Below, piece after piece: positions 17,880 through 26,776 of a stretch of 46,882 nt of DNA. This stretch comes from Cohnella sp. GbtcB17 (GTDB lineage Bacteria > Bacillota > Bacilli > Paenibacillales > Paenibacillaceae): NCBI RefSeq assembly GCF_019091135.1, contig NZ_JAGXJW010000060.1, forward strand, positions 1-46,882, given 5' to 3'. How positions within the stretch are numbered: the stretch's first letter is position 1; the number at the start of each line of letters is the position of its first letter. The notes under the pieces were generated by a model that worked only from the letters and a program-made list of their open reading frames with translations, was not told the origin of the DNA and ran no database searches. Made by a program: the position numbers and the translations under genes.

Positions 17880-17944
17880 AAAGAAACCGTTCCTTTATGA
17901 AGATGACTGCGATAAGCGGTCGTTTGCGGAGGGGCGGTTTCTTT
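17880..17944. terminator. Long inverted repeat with internal hairpin
   Basis: AAAGAAACCG (17880-17889) pairs with CGGTTTCTTT (17935-17944). Inside, GACTGC (17905-17910) pairs with GCGGTC (17916-17921). It could terminate the importer/beta-helix operon on either strand. The rest of the gap to 18398 (17945-18398) holds one copy of the dispersed element described at 18019 and a cre-like site; no gene was found. Confidence 0.5.
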
Positions 17945-18018
17945 GCGCGTTGCGGCGTTTCTCCAAACATCGGTTGAGCTTGGCCTTGCGAGCGAATAAG
18001 GGATTTGCGGTCCGCCAG

Positions 18019-18047
18019 CCTGCAGAGTAACTTTTTGCCCTTACAGC
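18019..18047. repeat. Dispersed repeat copy (related to copies at 45076-45177)
   Basis: CTGCAGAGTAACTTTTTGCC plus CTTACAGC closely matches CTGTAGAGTAACATTTTGCC plus CCTATAAC near 45140, 27 kb away. Both sit in intergenic DNA. Confidence 0.6.
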
Positions 18048-18307
18048 TTCCTGTAGACCGAGATACCGCAGCAAAGGATGGGCTAGCGTCACTTTTGCGC
18101 GATAGATTGAAAAGAACGCCATACTCTCCTGAGCGAAGCAGCGGAACTCTGGCGATCTCCGGTCCGCGCGTACGCATCTTAATCTGTTTTTTTGAAGCTA
18201 ATCTCTTTTTTTGAAATAGCGAAATAGTTGCACGGATCGCGATATCCGTTCATATACGGCGGCCGAGAGGCTGGGCTACCATAGGCGTGTACGGAAGGGA
18301 GGCTTGA

Positions 18308-18323
18308 TCGAAAGCGTTTCCAA
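18308..18323. promoter_or_regulatory. cre-like catabolite repression site
   Basis: TCGAAAGCGTTTCCAA matches the consensus WTGNAARCGNWWWCAW at 14 of 16 positions. It lies 76 bp before the lyase start codon. CcpA binding here would place the lyase under carbon catabolite control (inference). Confidence 0.55.
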
Positions 18324-18398
18324 TGCGGCGATGCGAGACCTGCCGGCAGCAGTCTGCCTGACGAATCACATCTATTAGGCTGAAAAGGAGCTGGGACG

Positions 18399-21300
18399 AT
18401 GAGGGGTTGGACGAAGAAAAAAACGATGGCGTTCGGCATGGTCATCGCGATGTTCGCGAGCCTGCTGAACGTCGGTGTCGCCTTCAAGAGCGCACAGGCG
18501 GAGGAGACGGGCCTAGCCTGGCCGGCGTCGGTGTGCGGCGGCTACAATATGCCGTTCGCGCCGGCCGAAGGTTTGGTCACGACGCAAAATCCGCCGGACT
18601 TCAGATGGCCTGCGGTACCTAACGCGACAAGCTACGACCTGCAGGTCAGCCGAGACGTATCGGTATCGAGCGTCACATACGAGAAACTCGCACTGACGGA
18701 AAACGTCTATAATTTCCCCAAAGCGTTCGATAGCGGCACCTGGTACTGGCGGGTGCGCTTCCACAAGGCCGAAGGGACGTCGGTATGGAGCGACGTGCGC
18801 AAGTTCCGGATCGAAGAGCAGTACACGAAGTTCGAAGTGCCGCCGGTCGCAAAGTTGATCGAGAATGTGCCGGACGGACATCCGCGCATCTGGACGACGC
18901 CGGACGGGCTCCAAGGCTTCAAGGATCTCGCCTTGTCGGGCAGCGGGAAGGCATTCATCGAAGCGAAAATCAAAGATCTCGTCTTGCTGAAGGCCGGTCA
19001 GGCACCTCCGAAAGATCCGCCGCTTAGTACCGATCCTAATCTTACGGAAAGGGAAAGGTTGGACCAATATGCGGAGAAAGCCAAAGATCTGCTGAACAAA
19101 ATGGTCGACACCGCCTTTCTATACCTGATTACGGAAGATCAGAAGTATTTGACCGACGCGAAAATTCGGCTGTTCGGCGGCAACAACGTCGCCGGCATCG
19201 CCGGCTGGGACCCGACAGGCCCGTCCGGTCAGCAAGACCAGATTCAGCGTTCGGTCGCGCTCGCTTCGGCGATGGCATACGACTGGCTGTACGACGAACT
19301 GACGGAGCAGGAACGCACGACCCTTCGGGATCTGATCGCCTTGCATACCATAGCGATGGTAGAGGCGCTCGTCGACAATCCGGATTACAACATTAAGATC
19401 AATCCGTACAACTCGCACGGCTGGTCGGCGTTCGGCTATCTCGGCATTATCGCCACCGCCATGCTGGGCGAATATCGCGACGGCATAGCCGAGCAGTGGT
19501 ACGCTAAGATCGTGCCGGCTTACATCAACATCCTGCCGCCTTGGGGCGGGGAGGACGGCGGCTGGTCCCAGGGTACGGGCTATTGGCAGTGGTCCAGCAC
19601 CATCGCGCAAGAGTTCGAGGACGTGCTCCTGGCTTCGACCGGGCTCAATCTATACGAAAAAGGTTATTCTCGCAACGCGGGGCTGTACCCGCTATACGTT
19701 TTCCCGCATGGGACCCCGAAGGGCGTCTTAGGGGACGACAGCCAATATCTGCCTTCTGGTACTAGCGTCACCATATACAACCGGCTGTCCCAGTTGAGCG
19801 GAGACGGACGGCTGAAATGGGCGGGCGAGGCCATCGGCACGGGGCCGTCTCTCACGCTTAACAACAACTACTTCTACGGGGACGACAATCTCGATTCCCG
19901 CCCGCCGGTCGATCTGCCGAAAGCCAGGTGGTTCGAGGACGTGGGCGTAGTGGCCATGCATTCCGAGCTGTACGACCCGGACCGCGTCTCGATGTATTTC
20001 AGGTCGAGCCCGTTCGGCAGCTACAACCACAGCTATGCCGATCAGAACGGCTTCGTCATCAACGCTTTCGGGGAGTCGCTGGCGATCGAAGCCGGTCATT
20101 ACGACGGCTATAACACGGCGCACCGAGAGCAGTACACAAGACAGACGTTGGCGGCCAACGCGATTACGTACGACGGCGGCGTCGGTCAGAAGGCCAACGA
20201 TATCGATGCTGACGGCAAGGTGAAAAGCTTCGTGACGACGCCTGCCTTCGACGCGGTCAGCGCCGACGCGAAAACCGCTTACGGCAACGCGCTGAGCCAG
20301 TCGGACCGCGACGTGATCTACTTGCGTCCCGGCATGTTCGTCATGATCGACAGATTGAAATCCGCGGATCCGCAGGGCAATAAGTTCGAATGGCGGCTGC
20401 ATGCCCAGGATCAACTCGATTTCGACGAAGACCAGGCCGGCGCGACCATTCTTAAAGGAGATGCGGCGCTTAAGGTCCGCTTCTACACGCCGGACAATCT
20501 GAGCGCCTCGAAGACGAATCAATACATCGGCGTCACGGGCGGCGAAGTGAAGCCGGGCGGCACCTTCAAGTTGAACGAGCAAGTGCATGCCGTCTTCAGT
20601 ACGCCCAAGACGGCGTCGACGACCTTCGTATCGACGATGGAAGCGTACAAGCGGGATTCTGCCGCGCAGGACGTCATTTCTGAAAAACACGGCGATTATA
20701 TGAAGCTGACCTTCGCGGATGGCACGGTCGTGTATGTCCGCCTGACGGCGTCGGCCGGCGAAATCGATGCCGGCAGCATCCGCTTCGACGGTTCGGCGGT
20801 CGCGCTAAAGGGCGATTCGGTGCTGCTCGTCGACGGGAAAAAGGTCGTTAAAGACGGCGTTACGCTGATCGAAAGCGACCAGCCCGCGACAATCGCCTAC
20901 GACGGAGAGCGCCTGTCCGTGTCGGGCCAAGCGGATCCGACGAAGGTGTCCGTCGAAGCGCCGGGCGTTCAGCGCGTTCGCGACTTCGATACCGGGACCG
21001 ACTTCCCGAGCGGAGGCGCCGTCGCAGCTGGTCTCGCCGATCGCGGCGTGCACTGGGCGGTATCGGGCAGCAAGCTGACGCTGCGCGTCGAGAAGGGGCA
21101 GCACGCCTTCAAGCTGAACGACGCGCCGATGCCGGGCGCACTGGAGGACGTGACGCTGCCCGTCGAGATCGACGGCGCGCAGAGCAGCGTGACGATGCAG
21201 GTATACAGCGATATTGACAACATGCCTGTCGCATGGGGCAAGCTGAGCAACGAAGCGGGCTTGTATGAGGTTCAGGAAGCGCCGGCGGGCTTGGTGTTCG

Positions 21301-24300
21301 AAAAGCACGGCAGGCCGAGCAGCGTCTATCTCGAAGCCAACGCTTCCATTCTTGTGCGCGGCGCGGTCGGTCCGCTGAAGCTGACGCGCATCGGCACAAG
21401 CCACACGACACCCGCGGAGGTGTGGGAGGAGCCGGACGCTCAGCGGGCTGCGCTGAACATGGTGTGGAAGGAAGCGGAGTTGTACACGTCCATCGGCAGT
21501 CCTAATCCCAAAAAGTATTCGCGCGATACCCTCTCGGGCCAAGCCGGTATCGGAGAATGGAAAAAGACCGGGGAATGGGCGAAGTGGACGGTCAATGTGC
21601 CCAAGGCGGGCAAGTATGATCTCGTCCTTAAATACGTGGCCGGCTTCGATCCGATCGGTACGATGACGGGCCGACTCACGATGATCGGCGAGCAACCGTA
21701 TTACATCGAGGCGCCGGTGACGTTGGGAGGACCGGATTTAATTCCCGATTGGGGACGTTGGCCTGAATCCTGGAATGGTCTTCGCGTCCACACCAACCAG
21801 CAGCTGCCTGCCGGACCTATCGACATTACGATGTGGAATGCGCAGGGTGCCATGAACCTGGACTGGATCGCCCTGATCGAGAACAAAGACGACGAGGTTC
21901 GCCCGAGCGTGCCGGGCGGCGTGCAGCTCGTCTCCCGCACGAATACGACCGCGACGGTCTCCTGGACGGCGTCGACGGACAACGTGGCGGTGAAGGAATA
22001 CGCGATCTTTGCGAACGGCGAGCAGAAGACGGTCGTGCCAAACGGCCAGACGACCGCTACGGTCACGGGGCTCGTGCCCGGCACGGCGTATGCCATCATC
22101 GTGCGGGCGATCGATACGAGCGACAATCCTTCGCTGGACAGCGTACCGCTTGAACTGCCGGCCAGCGATACGGAGCCGCCCGAATGGGGGAGCGCTGCCC
22201 TTAAAGCAAGCCGCCTTTTCACGAACACAGCCAGATTAGCATGGGATGCCGCAACGGACGACTCCGGCAGCGTGGCCTCGTACGAGATCTCTCGCAAAAC
22301 GGCGTCGCAGACCACGTTCGAAAAAATTGCGACGGTCGCGGGCAGCGTGTATGCGTACGATGCGACCCAGCTGCAGTCCGGCGGCGCGTATACGTTCAAG
22401 GTCGAGGCGGTCGACGGGGACGGCAATCGTTCGGAAAACGGGCCGAGTTTGACGGTGACGCTGCCTTCCGCAGCCGGCGGGGATTATTACGATTCGTTCG
22501 ACGAATATCCGGCAGCCACGCTGCCGTCAATGCCAGGCTGGACCGTCACGAAGGCGAGCGGCGACAATGCGTCCGCCGTCACGGTAGAGGCCACGCCGGG
22601 CGGCGCCGGACGATCGCTGCAGGTCAAGGACGACTTTTCTCCGAACAACGACAGCTATACCGAGAGCCCGGTCGCGAAAAGGACGACGACACCGATCGCG
22701 GGGAAGGTCAAGTTCGAGACCCGCTTCATGTTCAACAGCCTGTTCAAGGACAACGCGACGGGCTACGAGCACGGCAACTACGAGCTGTATTTGCGGGGGA
22801 ATGGCGCGAATATCGTCCGGTTCACCGGCTTTACGGGAGGCACCTTCGGCTATTATGTAGACGCGGGGACAGGGAACGTTAAGATCCCTGGCAACGCGCT
22901 CGACTTCAAGCTGCCCAAGGATCAGTGGATCACGCTTCGCATTGATCTTGACACGGATACCGACACCTACGATTTGACGCTGCAAGCGGACGCGCTTAAG
23001 TCCTACGGCGGCATCAGTGTGCCTCCCGGCGCGCTGGACAAGGAGAAGGGAACGTACACCGTACGAGGCATTCCTTTCTTGAACAACCAGAATGTGAACA
23101 CCGTCGATACGTTCCAGTTCAGCGGCAACCGCTACAAGAGCCAGTTCCTGTTCGACTACGTTGCCATGTACAAGGACACGACGCCCGCGACTGCGGACAC
23201 GTCCGCGCCCACGACGACCGCGACGCTGTCGCCCGCGCAGCCGGACGGCACGGGCGGCGCTTACGCAAGCCCGGTCACGCTCACGCTGAGCGCGACGGAT
23301 GCCGGCGGCTCGGGCATCGACAAGACCGAGTACAGCCTGAACAACGGCACCGCCTGGCTGCCCTACGCAGGGCCGGTCACGTTCGACCGCCAGGGCACCT
23401 ACAGCGTGCGGTACCGGTCCGCGGACAAGGCGGGCAACGTCGAATCCGCCCATAACGTCGGCTTTGCGCTCTCGACGACGACCGTCCGCGCGAAGCTGGC
23501 GGACAGCGCGGGCAACCCGATCGCGGGCGCGACGGTCAGCTATTACGACGGCGACTGGAAGACGTTCGGCACGACCGATGCGACCGGGACGGCGAGCAAG
23601 ATGCTGCCGGACGGCAACTACACGATCGCCATGACCTATGAAGGCAAGACGGTGCAGAAGACGCAAAATACGGGCATCGACAACGTCGCTGCATTCCAGA
23701 CCGCCAAGGTCAAAGTACGGCTGAAGGACAGCCAGAACAACGCGTTAGACGGAGGTGTCGTCTCCTTTTATTCAGACGGCTGGCGGACGTTCGGTCCGGC
23801 GACGGGCGGCGAGGTTACAAAGGAGCTGCTGCCCGGCTCGTATTCGTTCACGATGACGTACGAGGGCACAAGCCAGCAGAAAGAGCAAAACACCGGCGAC
23901 AACGCCACGGTCGACTTCCGGACGGTCAAAGTGCGGGTGCAGCTGAAAAACAGCCAGGGTGCGCCGCTCGAAGGCGGAGAGGCAGCCTACTACGCGACCG
24001 GCTGGCGCACGCTCGGCACGACCGCGGCTTCCGGCGAGACGTCCAAGGAGCTGCTTCCGGGCAACTATGCGTACGCCGTGACTTACGCGGGAGGCATCCT
24101 TCAGAAGAGCCAGGATACGATCGTCGACCCGATCGTCGTGTTTCAGACGACGAATGTCGCGCTTCAGTTGAAAGATGTCCAAGGCAACATGCTCGAAGGC
24201 GGCGAAGCCGCGTACTACGCGGGAGGCTGGCGTACGTTCGGTACGTTCTCGGGCGGCATCGCGAGCAAGGAGCTTCTGCCCGTCACGTACACGTTCAGCG

Positions 24301-24374
24301 TCACTTTAAACGGCACGATCAAGCAGGCTTCGGCGGACATCGCCTCGAATCCGACGGTACCGTTCATCATCTAA
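18399..24374 (+). CDS. Secreted multidomain heparinase-II/III-like polysaccharide lyase
   Basis: 1991 residues with a signal peptide (1-34, ending AQA). The N-terminal half has a DUF4962-type alpha/alpha-toroid with NPYNSHGWSAFGYLG (about 335) and a heparinase II/III beta-sandwich with SYNHSYADQNGF (about 540). The His and Tyr/Asn residues in these blocks match catalytic positions in PL15/PL17/PL21-type lyases. Then come a CBM6/35-like module (about 1023-1160), two FN3 domains (1168-1355), a concanavalin-like module (1361-1595), an Ig-like domain (1600-1690) and four repeats of about 74 residues (1694-1991), each with a GW(R/K)TFG-like and SKELLP-like core. It is likely to cleave a uronic-acid polymer at the cell surface; no SLH or sortase anchor is present. 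A GGAGCTGGGACG site precedes the ATG. Confidence 0.82.
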   Translation: MRGWTKKKTMAFGMVIAMFASLLNVGVAFKSAQAEETGLAWPASVCGGYNMPFAPAEGLVTTQNPPDFRWPAVPNATSYDLQVSRDVSVSSVTYEKLALTENVYNFPKAFDSGTWYWRVRFHKAEGTSVWSDVRKFRIEEQYTKFEVPPVAKLIENVPDGHPRIWTTPDGLQGFKDLALSGSGKAFIEAKIKDLVLLKAGQAPPKDPPLSTDPNLTERERLDQYAEKAKDLLNKMVDTAFLYLITEDQKYLTDAKIRLFGGNNVAGIAGWDPTGPSGQQDQIQRSVALASAMAYDWLYDELTEQERTTLRDLIALHTIAMVEALVDNPDYNIKINPYNSHGWSAFGYLGIIATAMLGEYRDGIAEQWYAKIVPAYINILPPWGGEDGGWSQGTGYWQWSSTIAQEFEDVLLASTGLNLYEKGYSRNAGLYPLYVFPHGTPKGVLGDDSQYLPSGTSVTIYNRLSQLSGDGRLKWAGEAIGTGPSLTLNNNYFYGDDNLDSRPPVDLPKARWFEDVGVVAMHSELYDPDRVSMYFRSSPFGSYNHSYADQNGFVINAFGESLAIEAGHYDGYNTAHREQYTRQTLAANAITYDGGVGQKANDIDADGKVKSFVTTPAFDAVSADAKTAYGNALSQSDRDVIYLRPGMFVMIDRLKSADPQGNKFEWRLHAQDQLDFDEDQAGATILKGDAALKVRFYTPDNLSASKTNQYIGVTGGEVKPGGTFKLNEQVHAVFSTPKTASTTFVSTMEAYKRDSAAQDVISEKHGDYMKLTFADGTVVYVRLTASAGEIDAGSIRFDGSAVALKGDSVLLVDGKKVVKDGVTLIESDQPATIAYDGERLSVSGQADPTKVSVEAPGVQRVRDFDTGTDFPSGGAVAAGLADRGVHWAVSGSKLTLRVEKGQHAFKLNDAPMPGALEDVTLPVEIDGAQSSVTMQVYSDIDNMPVAWGKLSNEAGLYEVQEAPAGLVFEKHGRPSSVYLEANASILVRGAVGPLKLTRIGTSHTTPAEVWEEPDAQRAALNMVWKEAELYTSIGSPNPKKYSRDTLSGQAGIGEWKKTGEWAKWTVNVPKAGKYDLVLKYVAGFDPIGTMTGRLTMIGEQPYYIEAPVTLGGPDLIPDWGRWPESWNGLRVHTNQQLPAGPIDITMWNAQGAMNLDWIALIENKDDEVRPSVPGGVQLVSRTNTTATVSWTASTDNVAVKEYAIFANGEQKTVVPNGQTTATVTGLVPGTAYAIIVRAIDTSDNPSLDSVPLELPASDTEPPEWGSAALKASRLFTNTARLAWDAATDDSGSVASYEISRKTASQTTFEKIATVAGSVYAYDATQLQSGGAYTFKVEAVDGDGNRSENGPSLTVTLPSAAGGDYYDSFDEYPAATLPSMPGWTVTKASGDNASAVTVEATPGGAGRSLQVKDDFSPNNDSYTESPVAKRTTTPIAGKVKFETRFMFNSLFKDNATGYEHGNYELYLRGNGANIVRFTGFTGGTFGYYVDAGTGNVKIPGNALDFKLPKDQWITLRIDLDTDTDTYDLTLQADALKSYGGISVPPGALDKEKGTYTVRGIPFLNNQNVNTVDTFQFSGNRYKSQFLFDYVAMYKDTTPATADTSAPTTTATLSPAQPDGTGGAYASPVTLTLSATDAGGSGIDKTEYSLNNGTAWLPYAGPVTFDRQGTYSVRYRSADKAGNVESAHNVGFALSTTTVRAKLADSAGNPIAGATVSYYDGDWKTFGTTDATGTASKMLPDGNYTIAMTYEGKTVQKTQNTGIDNVAAFQTAKVKVRLKDSQNNALDGGVVSFYSDGWRTFGPATGGEVTKELLPGSYSFTMTYEGTSQQKEQNTGDNATVDFRTVKVRVQLKNSQGAPLEGGEAAYYATGWRTLGTTAASGETSKELLPGNYAYAVTYAGGILQKSQDTIVDPIVVFQTTNVALQLKDVQGNMLEGGEAAYYAGGWRTFGTFSGGIASKELLPVTYTFSVTLNGTIKQASADIASNPTVPFII

Positions 24375-24401
24375 TTTCGCGCTAGGCGTACCTCTATTAG
24401 G

Positions 24402-24439
24402 GCGATCCCCGGATCCAAGCGGATTCGGGGATCGCTTTT
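24402..24439 (+). terminator. Intrinsic terminator of the lyase gene
   Basis: GCGATCCCCG/CGGGGATCGC outer stem with GGATCC/GGATT pairing inside, followed by TTTT. Confidence 0.85.
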
Positions 24440-24540
24440 CTGACGCGGCCGGGATGTTCCGATTTACACGTGCGAATAGGCTTGTTAAGATTGAGGTGCC
24501 CGATCGGCGAAGCACATTATTTTCCACGCTTGGGGGACGC

Positions 24541-26748
24541 ATGAGACAACTTCAGCCGTTGCTTTTTTTCCGACGCAGATCCTATTCGCTGTTCATGCGG
24601 CTCATCGCCGGGTTTCTGTGCATCATCGTGCTGCTCGTCTCGCTCACGGTGTATGCGATTTCCGTATCCAAGCGCAGCGTCAAGCAAGAGATCGTCAACT
24701 ACAATACGCTCATGCTGGACAACGCGATGAACGGCTACGAGAAGCACCTGGATCTCGTCAAAAAACAAATGTACCTGTTCTTCAGCGAAGAAGTGCAGCG
24801 GCTTCAGGCTCCGCCCCGCTACGACGAGTTCCCGCAGATCATCGGCGATATCTCGACCTGGGTCGCCAACCCTTACCTGTTCATAGATAACATCGCTTTT
24901 ATCGTCGACCAAGGCAAGACGGTGCTGGAAAAAAACACGAGCACGAGCGCCAGGGCGATGTTTGGCAAATTTTACGCAAGCGAAGCGTATCCGCCGGATT
25001 TTTGGACCGCACAGTTTTCCGAATCCTATACCTACCGGGTGTTCCCTTCGGCCCCTTTTTATAATTCCATGTTCAAAGGCGGCTCCGAGCCGATTGGAGA
25101 CTTGATTCCGATCGTGTTCAAATACGACGGAAGCGCGGAATTGTACATGGTCGTGTTCCTTAACGCCGGGAAAATGTACGACGCGTTCCAGCAAAGCAAA
25201 TACGACGACTTCGTCGTCTACGACAAAGACGGGCGCGTGCTCTACCGCAGAGAAGGAGAAAGGCCGTTCCTGAGCTATGCCGAGCTGACGAATCCGGGCA
25301 AGGACCGATTCGTTCGCGGCGAGGATTACTATTTCATCCGGAAAGGAACCGCAACCGGCTACAGCTATGCGTACCGGGTACCGGCCCAGCAGATCGCCTA
25401 TCAGTCGCGGCTGAGCGCGACGCTGATCGCCATCCTTGCTGCCGCCGTGCTTCTCAGCTTGCTGATCGCGGTCATGTTCGCCGTCCGCATCAACAATCCG
25501 CTGAAGCGCGTCATCGAATCGCTGCGCTCGATGAACGAAGCGATGCCGAACCGACCCGGCATCCGGGAGTTCAACCTGATCGACGACGAGCTCCGCGGGA
25601 GCCGGGAGCTGCGCCGGCAGGTCGGCTTTGTCAACCGGCTGAAGGCGATCCGAAGCCTCGAGGCCGACGGCGCGGGCTTTTCCTTCCCGGACAAGCCGTT
25701 CGTATTTATCTTGTATCAGGTGCAGCCAAGGCGTCGCGATGCGGGCGATGCCGAGCCGATCGACAAATGGCTCTATTACATGAAAGCCTATATCGACGTC
25801 CATCTGCAGGCGGCGTTTCCCGATGCGCAGACGTTTCAGATCGAGCGCAATCAGGTTCTGAGCCTTGTGCCGACCGACCGGCCGGTCGAGCTTATCCCTG
25901 TGCTGGAGCGCGCAAAGGAGGTGTTCGATCAGGACAAAGCGTACGGCATCGTGACCATCGTCCTGACGCCGGTCCACCGGTCCTCGGATGAACTGACGTC
26001 GGCCTACGAGGAGGCGCAGCAGCTCGTCAGGGACCGGCGCCTGACCGACGAGACGCAGATTATCGTCGAGCCCGCGCCGGTGCAGCCGCCAGTCGAGCTG
26101 CCGCCGGACGAGGACAAGGAGTTTCTCGTTCAGTTGAAGGAAGGGAACGGGCAGCGCGCGGCGGCGATCATGCAGCGAATGTTCGACCGGCGGGGGGCGG
26201 GGACGCTGCCGGCATCCGCGCTGCTGCGGTTCGCCGAGTCAACGGCGAGCAAGATACGCGTCGCGGCCGTCCAGTCTCCGGCCGATCCCGACCGGCTGAC
26301 GTCTATCCTCGCGCAGGCGGAAGCGCGGCTTCCGCGATGCGAGACCGCGGCCGAGCTGGAGAGGCTGCTGGCTGATCTTGTACGGGAAGCGGCCGAAGCC
26401 TTCAAGGCCAAGAAAGAAGAGAAGCATCCGGTCACCGATTTCGTCATCGACTACGTGAACGCGCATTTGTCGGAGGCGATCTATCTGGACGTGCTCGCGG
26501 AGAAGCTGAAGATGAACAGCAGCTATTTGTCAACTTATTTCAAAGGAAAAACGGGCGTCAATATCGTCGACTACATCAACGAGACGCGTATCGCGAAGGC
26601 GAAGGAGCTGCTGTCCGACAACCGCGCCAAGATTAACGACGTCGCGAAGGCGGTCGGCTACCAGAACATCACGTCCTTCAACCGAATGTTCAAGAAGTTC
26701 ACGGGCATGACGCCGAGCGAGTACCGGAAGCGGCAAGATATCTCGTAA
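24541..26748 (+). CDS. Membrane-bound AraC-family transcriptional regulator 2
   Basis: 735 residues from the ATG at 24541, 4 nt after a GGGGGA box; this start leaves a short basic segment before the first membrane helix (about 19-41). An extracytoplasmic sensor runs to a second helix (about 290-316). The C-terminal AraC HTH (about 635-733) has YLDVLAEKLKMNSSYLSTYF and GYQNITSFNRMFKKFTG. It has the same architecture as the regulator at 5891 but clearly different sequence. The gene for a solute-binding lipoprotein follows after 28 nt, so sensor and binding protein are probably co-expressed. It may control the lyase gene upstream (inference). Confidence 0.85.
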   Translation: MRQLQPLLFFRRRSYSLFMRLIAGFLCIIVLLVSLTVYAISVSKRSVKQEIVNYNTLMLDNAMNGYEKHLDLVKKQMYLFFSEEVQRLQAPPRYDEFPQIIGDISTWVANPYLFIDNIAFIVDQGKTVLEKNTSTSARAMFGKFYASEAYPPDFWTAQFSESYTYRVFPSAPFYNSMFKGGSEPIGDLIPIVFKYDGSAELYMVVFLNAGKMYDAFQQSKYDDFVVYDKDGRVLYRREGERPFLSYAELTNPGKDRFVRGEDYYFIRKGTATGYSYAYRVPAQQIAYQSRLSATLIAILAAAVLLSLLIAVMFAVRINNPLKRVIESLRSMNEAMPNRPGIREFNLIDDELRGSRELRRQVGFVNRLKAIRSLEADGAGFSFPDKPFVFILYQVQPRRRDAGDAEPIDKWLYYMKAYIDVHLQAAFPDAQTFQIERNQVLSLVPTDRPVELIPVLERAKEVFDQDKAYGIVTIVLTPVHRSSDELTSAYEEAQQLVRDRRLTDETQIIVEPAPVQPPVELPPDEDKEFLVQLKEGNGQRAAAIMQRMFDRRGAGTLPASALLRFAESTASKIRVAAVQSPADPDRLTSILAQAEARLPRCETAAELERLLADLVREAAEAFKAKKEEKHPVTDFVIDYVNAHLSEAIYLDVLAEKLKMNSSYLSTYFKGKTGVNIVDYINETRIAKAKELLSDNRAKINDVAKAVGYQNITSFNRMFKKFTGMTPSEYRKRQDIS

Positions 26749-26776
26749 GAACGGCAGCGGAATAGGGGGATCCGGC

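Noticed and set aside
17895..18177. Short minus-strand ORFs after the beta-helix gene
   Set aside because: They cover the inverted repeat and the dispersed element and have no ribosome sites. I could not support them as genes.
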